Source of the DNA: Phytophthora colocasiae
Lineage: Eukaryota; Oomycota; Peronosporomycetes; Peronosporales; Peronosporaceae
Direction of reading: 5' to 3'
DNA: 64,000 nucleotides
NCBI GenBank assembly: GCA_018806915.1
Contig: JAGKQI010000099.1
Span: forward strand, 1,380,302-1,444,301
Positions 20,012 through 30,360 of the stretch are shown here, piece after piece. Position 1 is the stretch's first letter. The number at the start of each line of letters is the position of its first letter. Made by a program: the position numbers and the translations under genes. A model generated the notes under the pieces. The model searched no databases. It had not been told where the DNA came from and saw nothing but the letters and a program-made list of their open reading frames with translations.

Positions 20012-20972
20012 ATGAAGCCAGAAGCATACGCTCACTTGACTCCGAGTCAGCAGGTCACGCTTAACAAGCTTACGTCCTTGCTGGGCCCTGAAGGTATGGC
20101 GCACCTTGCGTCTCAAGGGCCGGAGGCCGTCAACACGCGCCTGGAGGCATTTGCCTCGTACGAGAACGCTCTCGTCGAGCACATTCAGCGGGATGTAAAA
20201 GGGGCTACCCTTCCTCCGAGAGTTAAGCCCGTCACGCTCAGCGTGAAGACCTTCCACGGGAAGGAGGGGAAGAATCTCCTGTTGTGGACCCGAGAGATCG
20301 AAATGGCCATGGGGGCCGCCATGCTCCAGTTGGAGGGGCAACGCGTGGCGTTTGCCATCTCCTAGCTCGAAGGACGAGCACGAGAATGGGCCTTGACGTC
20401 TGGGACGTCGGTGGAAGCGGCCTTCCCCACATGGGGCGAGCTAAAGGCCAAGCTCACGCAAGTGTTTGCTCCAGGCATATCGCGTGCGGTCACGCTTCCT
20501 TGCTTGTCGCCAGGGCAAGAAGGATCTGGTGGACCATGTCCAAGAGCTGCGCACGCTCATTGCTGGCATGGCTGCCGACCCTCTACCTGAGGTGGTCACC
20601 GTGACCGTCTTCATGGAAGGGCTGCGGGCTGGCGTGGCCAGGACGGAGGCATTCCGTCAGAACCCTCGTAATTTCGAGGACGCTGTCAGCGTGGCATTGA
20701 ATGCCGAACACAACCTTAAGTTGTCGAGAGTTGGTGCTAACAGCACAGGGTCCAGCGGACCCGAACCCATGGATCTCAGCTATGCTGAAGACGAAGTAGC
20801 CGAGCTACGAGCTGCGGTGCATCGTATGAGCACCCGGTGCTGCACGTGTGGTAGTCCCACACATCTGAGGCCCAACTGTCCTCTGCGCAAAGAGCGCGCC
20901 GGCCATAATGATCACAATCCTGCCGCGGGTCCCGCTTTGGGCTCTGCCCAGAGAAACGCCGGCTCCCAGTAG
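20012..20972 (+). pseudogene. Gypsy-B gag
   Basis: Capsid/nucleocapsid protein. The frame from the ATG at 20012 reads [20 protein letters not shown] and [20 protein letters not shown], then hits TAG at 20363-20365 inside the conserved FAxS-LxGRAxxWA segment. After another frame change the downstream part (20466-20972) reads YRVRSRFLACRQGKKDLVDH, VTVFMEGLRAGVARTEAF and ends with one zinc knuckle, CCTCGSPTHLRPNC, near 20838-20880. The order and spacing match the Gypsy-C Gag. The stop and frameshift make it non-functional. Confidence 0.75.
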
Positions 20973-21010
20973 ACGCGGGGCGGTCTACTGGGGAAGAACT
21001 GAGTTCTGCA

Positions 21011-22975
21011 GTGCGTGAGAGGCACTGGGGCTCAGCCCCGAAGAGCTCCGTGCTCTTGAACACGGAAAGTGTGAGCAAGCAGGGCTTGCTGGTCGTCCAG
21101 GTGGACGTGAAGGGCTTCGATAAGCCGTGGATCGTGTTGATCGATTCGGGGGCATCTGGCAACTATGCCAGACGCTCCACCGTTGAGGGTAGTCAGCAGT
21201 ATGCTGAGGCGCTTCGAGCGCGAAGAGGTGACACCGTCACTGTCCGTCTAGCGACGGGCGTCCGTGTCACGGTGGCCAAGGTCCCCATGGACCTGCGGCT
21301 GAAGTTCTTGGACTTCGACAGCGTGGAGCGCTGCTTGGTCCTGGACCTGGATTCGAGGTACGACCTCATCCTTGGTATGGCGTGGCTGGAGCGCCACGAG
21401 CCATGGATTGATTGGAGGTCGAAGCCCTTAGGTGCTACGCACTTCTCTCCTAGTGGAGCTTTGGCGAGTCATGAACCCACCTCTGCTAGGAAGCAGAAGC
21501 GCTATTGGCGCGAGCATCAAGCCGAATCGGCTATGATGCTAGAAGTCGGTGTGTCCGAGTTTGTGGACAGCACCGTGTGCAAGGACCGCGGTCCTGTTGA
21601 GCGCATAGCTCTGGTTGACAGTGAGTCAACGTGTGGGCAAAGCTCATGTAGACCCTGTGGGGCGGCACGTACTCCGCCGAGTGATACTTGTCGTGGACCA
21701 AGTCGATCACTGAGTGTCTCTGACACTGGACCTGTTACGGTCACTGATTGTGCAGCGGCACGTACTCCGCTGAGCGACGTCGGTCGTCGACCGAGTAAAT
21801 CGCTGAGTGGCACTGACACTGGGCCCGAAGAGGTCAAAACCTGTGCGACGGCACGTACTCCGTCGAATGGACGTTCGTCGGCTAGACGGCGACGTCGTAA
21901 GGCCCTATGGGCAAGACGCTCTGCGTCCGAGTCGTCCGTGACGTCAAGTGTCAAAGCACAGGAAGGCTGTGGGCAGCTATACACTCTGGTCGATGGAGTG
22001 GACGGCAGTGCCGAAGGCAGCGTCCGTCTGGACAGATTACCGAGTGTCGACAAACTCCTTGAGTTAGAAGAGATGTCGCTTGCCGACTTTGGCAATGCCT
22101 TAAAGGCTGGCGAACTCGCCGAGGTGGTCATTGTTCGACCCGAAGAAGAGTTAAACTCATCGTCCGTCGTGGACGAGTCTGTATTGACCAGGGTCAAGAA
22201 GGCGTTGAACGCCAGAAGCGGATCGGAGATCCTCAAGAACCCTTCGGACCCCTTCTACTCCTTGTTGAAGGAATACGGAGATGTTGTCTCGAAAGAGCCA
22301 CCAAGTGGCCTGCCTCCAGACCGAGGCGTGCGTCATGAGATCGACCTAGTTCCCGGAACTAAATACTGCGTAACCCGACAGTGGCCTCTTCCCAAAGAGC
22401 AATGCGACGTCATTGACGCCTTCTTCCGTGCGAAGCACGCTGCGGGTCTTGTGCGCGAGAGCAAGTCTCCGCACTCCGCACCCACGTTCTGTGTCAGAAA
22501 GTCGAATGGCAAGTGGCGTATCGTTCACGCTTCCAATAAGCTCAACGCTGCCACGATTCCGGCGCAGACGCCGATTCCTAGGAAGGATGTTCTTCAGAAC
22601 AACATGGTGGGTTGTACCATGTACAGTGCGCTCGACTTAGTCGACGGCTACTATCAGCTGCTCATGCGAGCCAGTGATATCCCGCTTACAGCGGTGAGCA
22701 CCCCGAGCGGTATGCTCTGGGAGTGGCTCGTAATGCCCCAAGGGCTCTCGAACGCACCTGCCACGTTCAATCGTCTAGTGACGCAACTGTTCCGCCCTCT
22801 GCGAGCATTCGCACAGACGTACTTCGACGACGTGTTCGTCCATAGTCAAGCCGAACACGGCAAGACTGACGTCGAGGTGCACGTGGAACACGTGAGAGCT
22901 GTGCTCGAGTGCACGAACAAGTTGTACGCCAACGCAGACAAGTGCGTCTTTGGCGCGGAAGAAATCCCTTTCTAG
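21011..22975 (+). pseudogene. Gypsy-B protease and reverse transcriptase
   Basis: Protease: WIVLIDSGASGNYARRST, then DLILGMAWLERHEPWIDW. A spacer of about 300 residues contains three imperfect tandem repeats of about 40 residues (each with AARTPxSD...PSxSLSxxDTGP, about 21640-21870). RT: GVRHEIDLVPGTKYCVTRQW, WRIVHASNKLNAATIP, GLSNAPATFNRLV and catalytic TYFDDVFVH. The frame stops at TAG 22973-22975; the downstream sequence continues in another frame (FLGCFIGKHGLRADP) from 22909, so one base was probably gained or lost near 22968. Family assignment is secure. Confidence 0.8.
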
Positions 22976-25604
22976 GGTGCTTCATCGGGAAGCATGGCCT
23001 TCGTGCTGATCCAGCAAAGATCAAGGCCATTGTGGACTGGCCGGTTCCCTTGAACCAGAAGGACTTGCGTAAGTGGCTTGGCTTGGCCAACTACTTGCAC
23101 AAGTACAGCGAGAACTACGCTGAGTTGGCTCGGCCACTGACGGATCTCCTTAAGAAGGATGCCGAATGGGTGTGGCGTGCTGAGCACGAGATGGCGTTCA
23201 CTCGCATCAAGGATAGCCTGCTTCAGGCACCGATATTGGCGTTGCCAGACCCCGATCGTCCGTTCATCGTCGTCTGTGACGCCTCGAACTTTGCCATCGG
23301 CAGTGCTTTGCTACTAGCAGACGTCGAAGTGCGCGAACGCGTTATTGCGTTTGAGTCTCGACAGCTCAAGGCTGCTGAGAAGAACTATCCAGTTCATGAC
23401 AAAGAGCTACTTGCGATGAAGTACGCTCTCGTCAAATTCAGGGTTCACCTGCTCGGCTCCAAGCCGTTTGTGATCTACACGGATCATGCGTCACTACGCA
23501 CAGCGACGCAGTCGCCTCACCTCTCGCAGAGGATGGCCCGATGGCTCTCCTTCTTCGCTGAGTACAACTTCGAGGTGAAGTACAAGCCTGGCAGGCAGAA
23601 CGTCCTCGCTGACGCTTATCGCGTCGCCCGGACTATGAGTTATCTCATGTCACCTCGGTGACGTCGTCCGTGACGGACATGGTTCGAGCAGCGTACGCTC
23701 AGGACGACTCTTGTGTCGCGCTGCTTCAAGCTCTAGGGAGCGATGAGTTCAAGGACTTAAAGGTGACTCTGTCACGACGCCTAAAGGCGAGACTCCAGCG
23801 CTATAGCCTGGAAGGCGGTCTGCTGTACTACAGCACGGGTCAGGATGACCCACCACGTGTGGTGGTTCCTCACGATGAGGACCTGAAGTATCGTATCCTC
23901 TATGAGGCCCACAACACGCCCACAAGCGGCCACCTTGGTCGCGAGAAGACCTACGGCCCCGTGAGCTCCATGTACTGGTGGCCGAAGCTGTACAAGTGGG
24001 TTAGCACATACGTGCACACGTGCGAGACGTGTCAGCGGGTTAAACCCTCGCCGCATGCGGCGGCGCCGTTGGCGAGTTTGCCTGTACCATCTGGGTGTTG
24101 GCAGTCGATCAGCATGGACTTTGTGTCTGGCCTGCCAAAGGATACGGCAGGCAACACGGGCGTTGTGGTCTTTGTTGACCGTCTGAGCAAGATGGCTCAC
24201 TTAGCGGCTGTACCGGACACCGTGGATGGCGCTGGTACAGCGACGATCTTTATCGATCGGGTCTTCCGCCAGCTGGGCTGCCAGAGACCATTGTCTCGGA
24301 CCGAGACCCCCGTTTCACGGTTCACTTCTGGACGTCCGTCTTTAAGGTGCTTGGCACTCAACTGGACATGTCCACGGCGGATCATCCGCAGACCGACGGT
24401 CAAACGGAGCGCGTTAATCGCGTCCTGGAGGACATCCTCCGCAGCATATGCGCTGAAACGCCGAAGCGTTGGAGCGCTATGCTTCCTCTCGTTGAGTTCT
24501 CGATGAACATTGCGGTGCATGCCTCGACAGGCTTCACCCCGTTCTACGTGAACGGACTTGCGCATCCGCGCGTACCGCTCACTCCGCCACGTGGTGGCCT
24601 CGGGCTTAGTGGGGGAGGGACTGTGCCGTCGCTCGATTCTGAGCTTGCTGATATCAGCCCTCTGGCAGTCGTAAACAAGTCGATGACTTCCTCTCGGTGA
24701 GACTGAGCGTATTACGCCGTGTGTGTGACGCGATGGCTGAAAGCCAGGACGTTCAAAAGGAACAAGCGGATGCAAAAGAAAGAGGCAATGTGTGGGAATT
24801 CAAGGTCGGGGACCAAGTTTTATTAAACGCTAAGAACCTACCTACACATGCAGTGTCGGCCGTCTTCAAGACGAAGTGCGCCCGCGCTTCATCGGACCGT
24901 TCACGGTCGTGGCCAAGAAGGGCCTGGCATACACTCTTGATTTGCCAAAGCGGATGCGAACACATCCTGTGTTCTACGTCGGCTTGCTCAAGCCATATCG
25001 GGACCCCGCGGCGGTGAACGCGGAGGCGCTGGCGCCGACGTCACGCGCCCAGACTGCGCCATCTGCAGCATCATCGTCACGTGACCTCGTAGCTCAGCGA
25101 GCTGCAGCTCCTGCTGATGCAGACGAGCAGTCAGAGACTGTGGCCCTTCAAGCCAAGCCATCCGGCTTTCGATCTCCTCCATGTCATGAGCGAGACGGGC
25201 ATGCGAATGCCAAACGCTCTCCATGTTCTCTTGAAGAGACCGAGTCTGACTCTGGAGAGTCTCGACTGAGCGATCATGCTGATACCAGCCGTTCCGTGAC
25301 AGATAACGCTCATCACACTCATCGAGTATCGCGTAGCGCAACGAGTCGACCTCCTCCGCCGTTGCTCGACGGGCAGGGGACTCCCCATTACCACGTGGAG
25401 CGCCTGATGGCGCGTCGTCGCCACCGTGGTCAAAACCAGTATCTGGTGAAGTGGCGTGGGTATCCTCATTCCCAAAACTCATGGGAGTTCGAGGGCCCCC
25501 TGAGGCAGGACTGCCCTGACGTCGTGGACGCTTTTGTTCGCGACGATGGGCGCCCGAAGGGCTCGAAGTCGACCACTCGGTCGACTCCCGCTTCTCACCA
25601 CTAG
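22909..25604 (+). pseudogene. Gypsy-B RNase H, integrase, GPY and chromodomain
   Basis: Read through several frames. RNase H (22909-23661): FIVVCDASNFAIGSALL and YTDHASLRTATQSPHLSQRM. Integrase (23658-24506): GHLGREKTYGPVSSMYWW, CETCQRVKPS and first catalytic Asp in SISMDFVSGLP; a frame change near 24275 falls between the first and second catalytic Asp. The third catalytic residue appears in HPQTDGQTERVNRVLED (about 24380-24430). The GPY module follows (RFIGPFTVVAKKGLAYTLDL, from 24876), then a Ser/Ala-rich linker and a well-preserved chromodomain (YHVERLMARRR, QYLVKWRGYPHSQNSWEF, DCPDVVDAF; 25386-25536). The linker and chromodomain are overlapped on the other strand by a long antisense frame. 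Confidence 0.8.
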
Positions 25605-26866
25605 TGTGAGAAGCTGACGGACTAGCAGCTGAGCTCAAGCTCTGGTCCGTGGCTGGCACAGCCAGTGAGTCTCCTCCGGAGACTGAAGGAGCGCCCTGCG
25701 AAGCAGGAATAGTGGTCTGGGAAGCAGGAGCCACTGCCGTCGTATGACGAGGAAAGCGGCCGGGCCGCATGCGTAACTTCGCGTATTGGAAGAGCAGTCC
25801 TCGAGCGAGGCGGGCGTCCACCTCGGAGCAGCTCTCCCAGAGCCGATCGAACGACGACAGCTTACGTGAAGCCTCGGCCCAAGTAGCCACATGGACCAGG
25901 TAGTCCCTAGTCGTCTCTCCGGTTTGGAGAAGGAGTGGATACGTCCTCATCTGAGGCACAGACTCCCGTCGCCGTTGCTTTTCCAAGCACTGTCGATACT
26001 CGACGAGTGTGCATACCTGCGGGGTCAGGAACCGCTCATGGAGCCCTTGTCGTTGCTGGGTCTCAGCCACCGTGCGTGGGGCAGCGCCTATGGCATACCC
26101 GCGAAGGTTTGGCTGTGCCATTAACTGCTTCACCTGCTCAGCAGGATCCCGAGGCTCAAAGCCGTAGTCGCGTCGCGACGAAGTACCCACGATGTCCCGA
26201 GGGACCGGACGCTGGGACTCTTGAGCGCTGCTCATCGAGGCCTCCTGCGCCTCATCCAGAGGGTTGGTGATCTTTGACACCTCCGAGCGGCTCAGGCTCA
26301 TCGCGAGCAGGAAGTGGTGGCGCATTGCGCAGTGCGTTGAGCACGAGGCTCGAGGGTCCCTCCGGGAACGGATTCGGAGTGTGCAGCTGCCGGGGAATGT
26401 TGTAGCGACGCGGGTCGCGTGGAGAGCTTCGCTCATACCCCTGGGTCGTCCGTGTACTCTCAGGAGCAGGAGGTTGAGGGGCATCGCCCTGTTCGGACTC
26501 CTCATAGTCCACTTCGATCTCACCCTTCTCCGTAGGAGAGCGACGTGTGTCGCGCGTCGGTGACGCTGTCTGGTACTCAAATGGCGAGCCACCGCTACCA
26601 CTGCTGGTCGGGCTGCCCTTGAACATCGCTCCGTAGCGAAGGCGAGACGCCGTGAAATACTCCGCGATGGAGAGCGTAGAGCGAGCCAGAGGATCAGGCG
26701 AGGAAGCGCAGAGGCGCTGAGGCGGAGAGGCCGGAGGTCGGGACACCCGAGGAGCGGTGGGCTCGCTGGGGCGAATGGGAGAATGTGCTCGTTGAGCCAG
26801 CGCGCACGCGCACTCTCGTTGAGAGATTTCTTTTATCAGAAATTTGCTGTTGACAGGCCTTGACAA
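24988..26866 (-). pseudogene. Antisense frame at the 3' end of Gypsy-B (Pro/Ser-rich, coiled coil)
   Basis: Begins about 55 bp inside the 3' LTR and runs back over the chromodomain of Gypsy-B. The first frame (26866-26252) is rich in Pro, Ser and Arg (ARSTLSIAEYFTASRLRYGAMF). After one frame change near 26270 a frame of more than 400 codons continues (KITNPLDEAQEASMSSAQES, ETTRDYLVHVATWAEASRKL) to a stop at 24988. Its last 100 residues form a clear coiled coil (SVETLQSQTRSLQENMESVW, HQQELQLAELRGHVTMMLQM; about 25065-25290). No known domain is recognised. An open frame of this length opposite a genuine chromodomain is unusual, and the helical periodicity argues that it is not only a shadow. 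Confidence 0.5.
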
Positions 26867-26921
26867 GGCGGTTATGCCGGCAGTTGTAGATACTGCGTAT
26901 CCACAGTTTGGTGGGGGAGGG

Positions 26922-27086
26922 TGTAACGGGGTTACTGTAACGGGGCGGTGCTCTGTGGTAAATGAAACCCTGTCTATTCAATCTGTGTGGCGCCCGGGTC
27001 GGGCGCCGTGAACCAACAAAACACAAGCTAATCTAATTGGTCGCCGTGGTGCACGGCGACCGTGTGACGGAAGCCCGTCACACCAC
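26922..27086 (+). repeat. Gypsy-B 3' LTR
   Basis: Starts TGTAACGGGGTTAC directly after the purine tract GGTGGGGGAGGG and ends near CCCGTCACA at 27086. The inner boundary is firm because of the polypurine tract; the outer end is approximate, and no target duplication was identified. Confidence 0.55.
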
Positions 27087-27118
27087 CCCCCACCTTAGAA
27101 AGAAGCCTGAAGAGCTTC

Positions 27119-28872
27119 TCAATCTTCAATTTTCTGCACGATGAAATTGTACTCAGAGAAGAGCGACAACCAGCGCGCCATGCGCTGGGACAAGTGGGGG
27201 CTCTTCGTCGCTGTCCTCAGCGACGCGTGATCTGTGTAGATTGCGAAGGTCTTCTCATCGAGGAGATACACACGGAACTTGATGAGTGCGTAGCGCATGG
27301 CAAGCAGCTCTTTATCATGGATCGGATAATTCCGTTTCGCCTGCTTTAGTTGGCGCGACTGGTAACTCACCACTCGCTCGCGACCCTCGTCGTCAAACTG
27401 CATCAAGGCACAGCCGATCGCGAAGTCGCTCGCGTCGCACACAACGTGGAACGGCTTTGAGTGATCTAGAAGCATCAAGACGGGCGGTTGACAAACTCGT
27501 CTTCACCGCGTCGAAGGCTGTTTGGTGCTCGGGGCGCCATGACCACATGGCGTCTGCCTTCAGGAGTTGAGACACCGGTTGGATCGTCAGCGCGAAGTTC
27601 TTCGAGTAATGGTGGAGATACGTCGCGAGCCCCAACCACTGACGGAGCTGCTTCTGGTCCTGAGGCACGGGCCAAGCGCAGATGGCTTCAATCTTCTCGG
27701 GGTCAGCACGGACACCTTCCCTGCTGACGTAGCTCCCGAGTACTGGGATCTCGGGAGCGCAGAAGATACACTTCTTCAAGTTGGCGTACAGCTTGTTCCC
27801 TCGCATCACTTCGAACACCTGCGGCAGGTGTTGCAGATGCACCTCGACGTCCGTCAAGCCCCGTTCAGCACGGCTGTGGATGAAAATGCCATCAAAGTAG
27901 CTGGGCGCGAAGTCCCGGTACGGGCGGAGCAAGTTAGACACCATGAGGTTGAAGGTTGCAGGGGCGTTCTTGAGCCCCTGTGGCATCACAAGCCATTCCC
28001 AAAGCATTCCACTGGGCGTGCTGACCGCGGTCAGCGGTACGTCATCCTCCCGCATCAAGATCTGATAGAAGCCGTCCATCAGATCGATCGCACTGTATTT
28101 GGTACTCACCGACATGGTGTCGAGCACCATGTCTTTCCGCGGGATCGGCGTCTGCCCCGGGATGGTGGCATCGTTGAGCTTGTTGAAGGCGTGGACGATC
28201 CGCCATCCACCGGTTGCTTTCTTCACGCAGAACGTCGGACTGGAGTGCGGGGACAGACTCTCACGACGTGGCCGGCTTGCCGGCGACCCTCGAAGAAGGC
28301 GTCGATTGCTTCGACTTGATCAAGGGGAAGCGGCCATTTCCTCGTCACGCAGTATTTTGCACCAGGCACGAGGTCGATCTCGTGCCGAACTCCACGGTCC
28401 GGTGGAAGGACGGCTGGCACCTTGTCAGGGAAGATGTCGATGAACTCGCGAACCAGCGGAGCAACCGGGTTACCAGCGGCTTCGAGTGCTGGTAACGACT
28501 GGGCCAAGTAGCGAGCCTCGCGAGCGGACTTAGGCTCAGCGCCTTTCGGGCGTTCCCGGGTATTGGCGCTGGGTCACCAGCATCTACATCGACAGCCGCG
28601 ATCGTCGCGGTGTTGTCCGCGACGATCATGCAAACCTGCTCGATCTCACCATGTTTCAAGTCGCGGAGAAAGTGTTTCCAAGACAGGCCAGGCAACTTGG
28701 TGATCTCAGACGCATCGCACGGCGGGCGTGCGACCTCGACATTGTGCATTCGCGGGATCGATGCCGCGTCATCCCCCATCAGAACGGAGATAACCTCGGA
28801 GTCAGACGCGTCTGACTCATTCGGAGGAGCGCGGGGTCGCCGGGGCTGGCGGCGACCGCGGCGACGTGTGAA
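27119..28872 (-). pseudogene. Gypsy-C Pol fragment: spacer, reverse transcriptase, start of RNase H
   Basis: Minus-strand continuation of Gypsy-C beyond E2. It starts next to the E2 left end with a basic spacer (RRRGRRQPRRPRAPP, then LPGLSWKHFLRDLKHGEIEQ), then RT (GVRHEIDLVPGAKYCVTRKW, WRIVHAFNKLNDATIPGQTP, catalytic SYFDGIFIH) and RNase H (FHVVCDASDFAIGCALMQF, YTDHASLRTATKSPHLSQRM), where the sequence ends abruptly at 27119. Frame changes lie near 28500, 28250 and 27480. The catalytic motif reads YFDG, not YFDD, a lost metal-binding aspartate. Integrase and 3' LTR are missing. Confidence 0.8.
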
Positions 28873-30360
28873 TATGGTGAAGCGCGAATAAGAAATCCGA
28901 GAAAAGGCAACGTCAGGCCCAGAGAGAGTCGGATCAAGCGACAGGGGCCTCTGGCGTGGCAAGATACCGGTTGATGACCCCAGGTTGCGCGAATGACGGC
29001 TGACAAATGGACCCGGATCGGTAATCGCCTTGATCTCTCCGCAAGTGGATGATGGATGGCGTCTTGGTCGAGTGAAACTAAGCGATCAGAGAGCCCCGCC
29101 GTAAGGCCTCACGTAGTGGCTCAGCACCGGGGAGAAGGAGACCAAAGCAGCGGCAGATCAGGACAGGCACGATCTGCTGTGGATCGACGACGACCTGATC
29201 GTGAGATGCCGCCGAAGAAGGGGGCCGATCCGATATCCTACGATCAGTGGAGATTGCACAAGACCAGTGACGTGACACACCGTGTTAAGCCGGAGGAGAT
29301 GCGAAGAATACCCAAGGAAGCAGTCATGTAGAGGTCACCCCAAGAGGTGATTTCTGGTTCGGACAATGGTGGCAGCATCGGTCGCACGGGGGAGCGATGC
29401 TCAAGTACAGGGAGATCGCGATCTTAAATATCGGAGACGCGGAGATACGAGATCAAGTAAGAAGATTGCCGATCAGGATCATTGTTCAAGCTGGCCGATC
29501 AAGGCTACGGTCAGGACTACTATTCAGAGCAGCTGATCACGACTACCAATCGAGATCGAGATCGAGATCGAGATCGATGATCGAGATCGATGACCGAGAT
29601 CGGTGATCGAGATCGCGATCAAGGGTTAGGTGAGATCGAGATCGAAGATCGGAAGAGCAGTTGCGTAGCCGGATGTCAGGTGATCGTAGGATAGCAGATG
29701 AGGATGGGACTAGTAGACGTAGGAATAACCATAAACAGAATCGAATTTGCTCTGGACATCACAAGTGCCTTCGTTCAAGACCGGAACTGGGAATTACATT
29801 GGCCCCCCGGCATCAAGAAGGTAAGGAGAAGAGATCTAGCATAGAGGTTAATTCTGGATAATACATTGGCCAGTTTTACCCTATCTAGTGATCTATCCTT
29901 TACGTGCAAACTACGGATCGGAAGGAATTAGCTGCTTGGCCTGACGATCCCGTCGACTCTCGACCCATCAAGACCCCCGCTATAGGAAGCGGCAAGCATC
30001 GTAAAGGAAGGGATCAGATTCCCAACATTGGACCTTTGGAAGACCTGGATCGAAAACCAGGCGACCGGATCAAGGCTCGAGGACTCGCCTACGACCCGGA
30101 TCAACCCCTCCGAGGTAGAGTAAAGTATTCCCACGCTATCTCACCACCCCTGCGTCACCCAAGACATTCTTCTCGTCCCAAGACATCTTCAGAAGTCACC
30201 TGGAAGAGCGTAACCCGCCTACCGACGGGTACACAAGGTGAACACTACACGCAGCAAGATCACGGATCATCGGGGGACCCCCTCCGTTAGTCGGTGTCTG
30301 GGCGCAAGTGGCGATCGCGATCGGCCTCAACCAGATTTTGGCCAGATCCGCTCCACCACA
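28873..30360 (+). repeat. E2 5' LTR (1,488 bp)
   Basis: Begins TATGGTG (the family consensus TGTGGTG with one change) and ends CACCACA before the gag ATG. It includes the segment of about 170 bp (29232-29400) absent from the E1 LTRs and a shorter GAGATC array (about 29548-29610). Confidence 0.85.

Larger units (their letters stand above)
19956..27086 (+). mobile_element. Gypsy-B: chromodomain Gypsy element, degenerate
   Basis: Plus-strand element with gag (20012-20972), protease to RT (21011-22975), RNase H (22909-23661), integrase (23658-24700), GPY and chromodomain (24876-25604), an antisense frame (24988-26866), a polypurine tract GGTGGGGGAGGG and a 3' LTR at 26922-27086. At least six frame changes or stops interrupt it. 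The sequence assigned to the 5' LTR side does not resemble the 3' LTR, so the copy may be a recombinant of two elements. Confidence 0.7.

Noticed and set aside
21517..22236. 239-codon minus-strand frame opposite the Gypsy-B spacer
   Set aside because: It faces the repetitive Ser/Thr/Pro spacer and mirrors its composition; it has no helical or domain features, unlike the antisense frames at the 3' ends.
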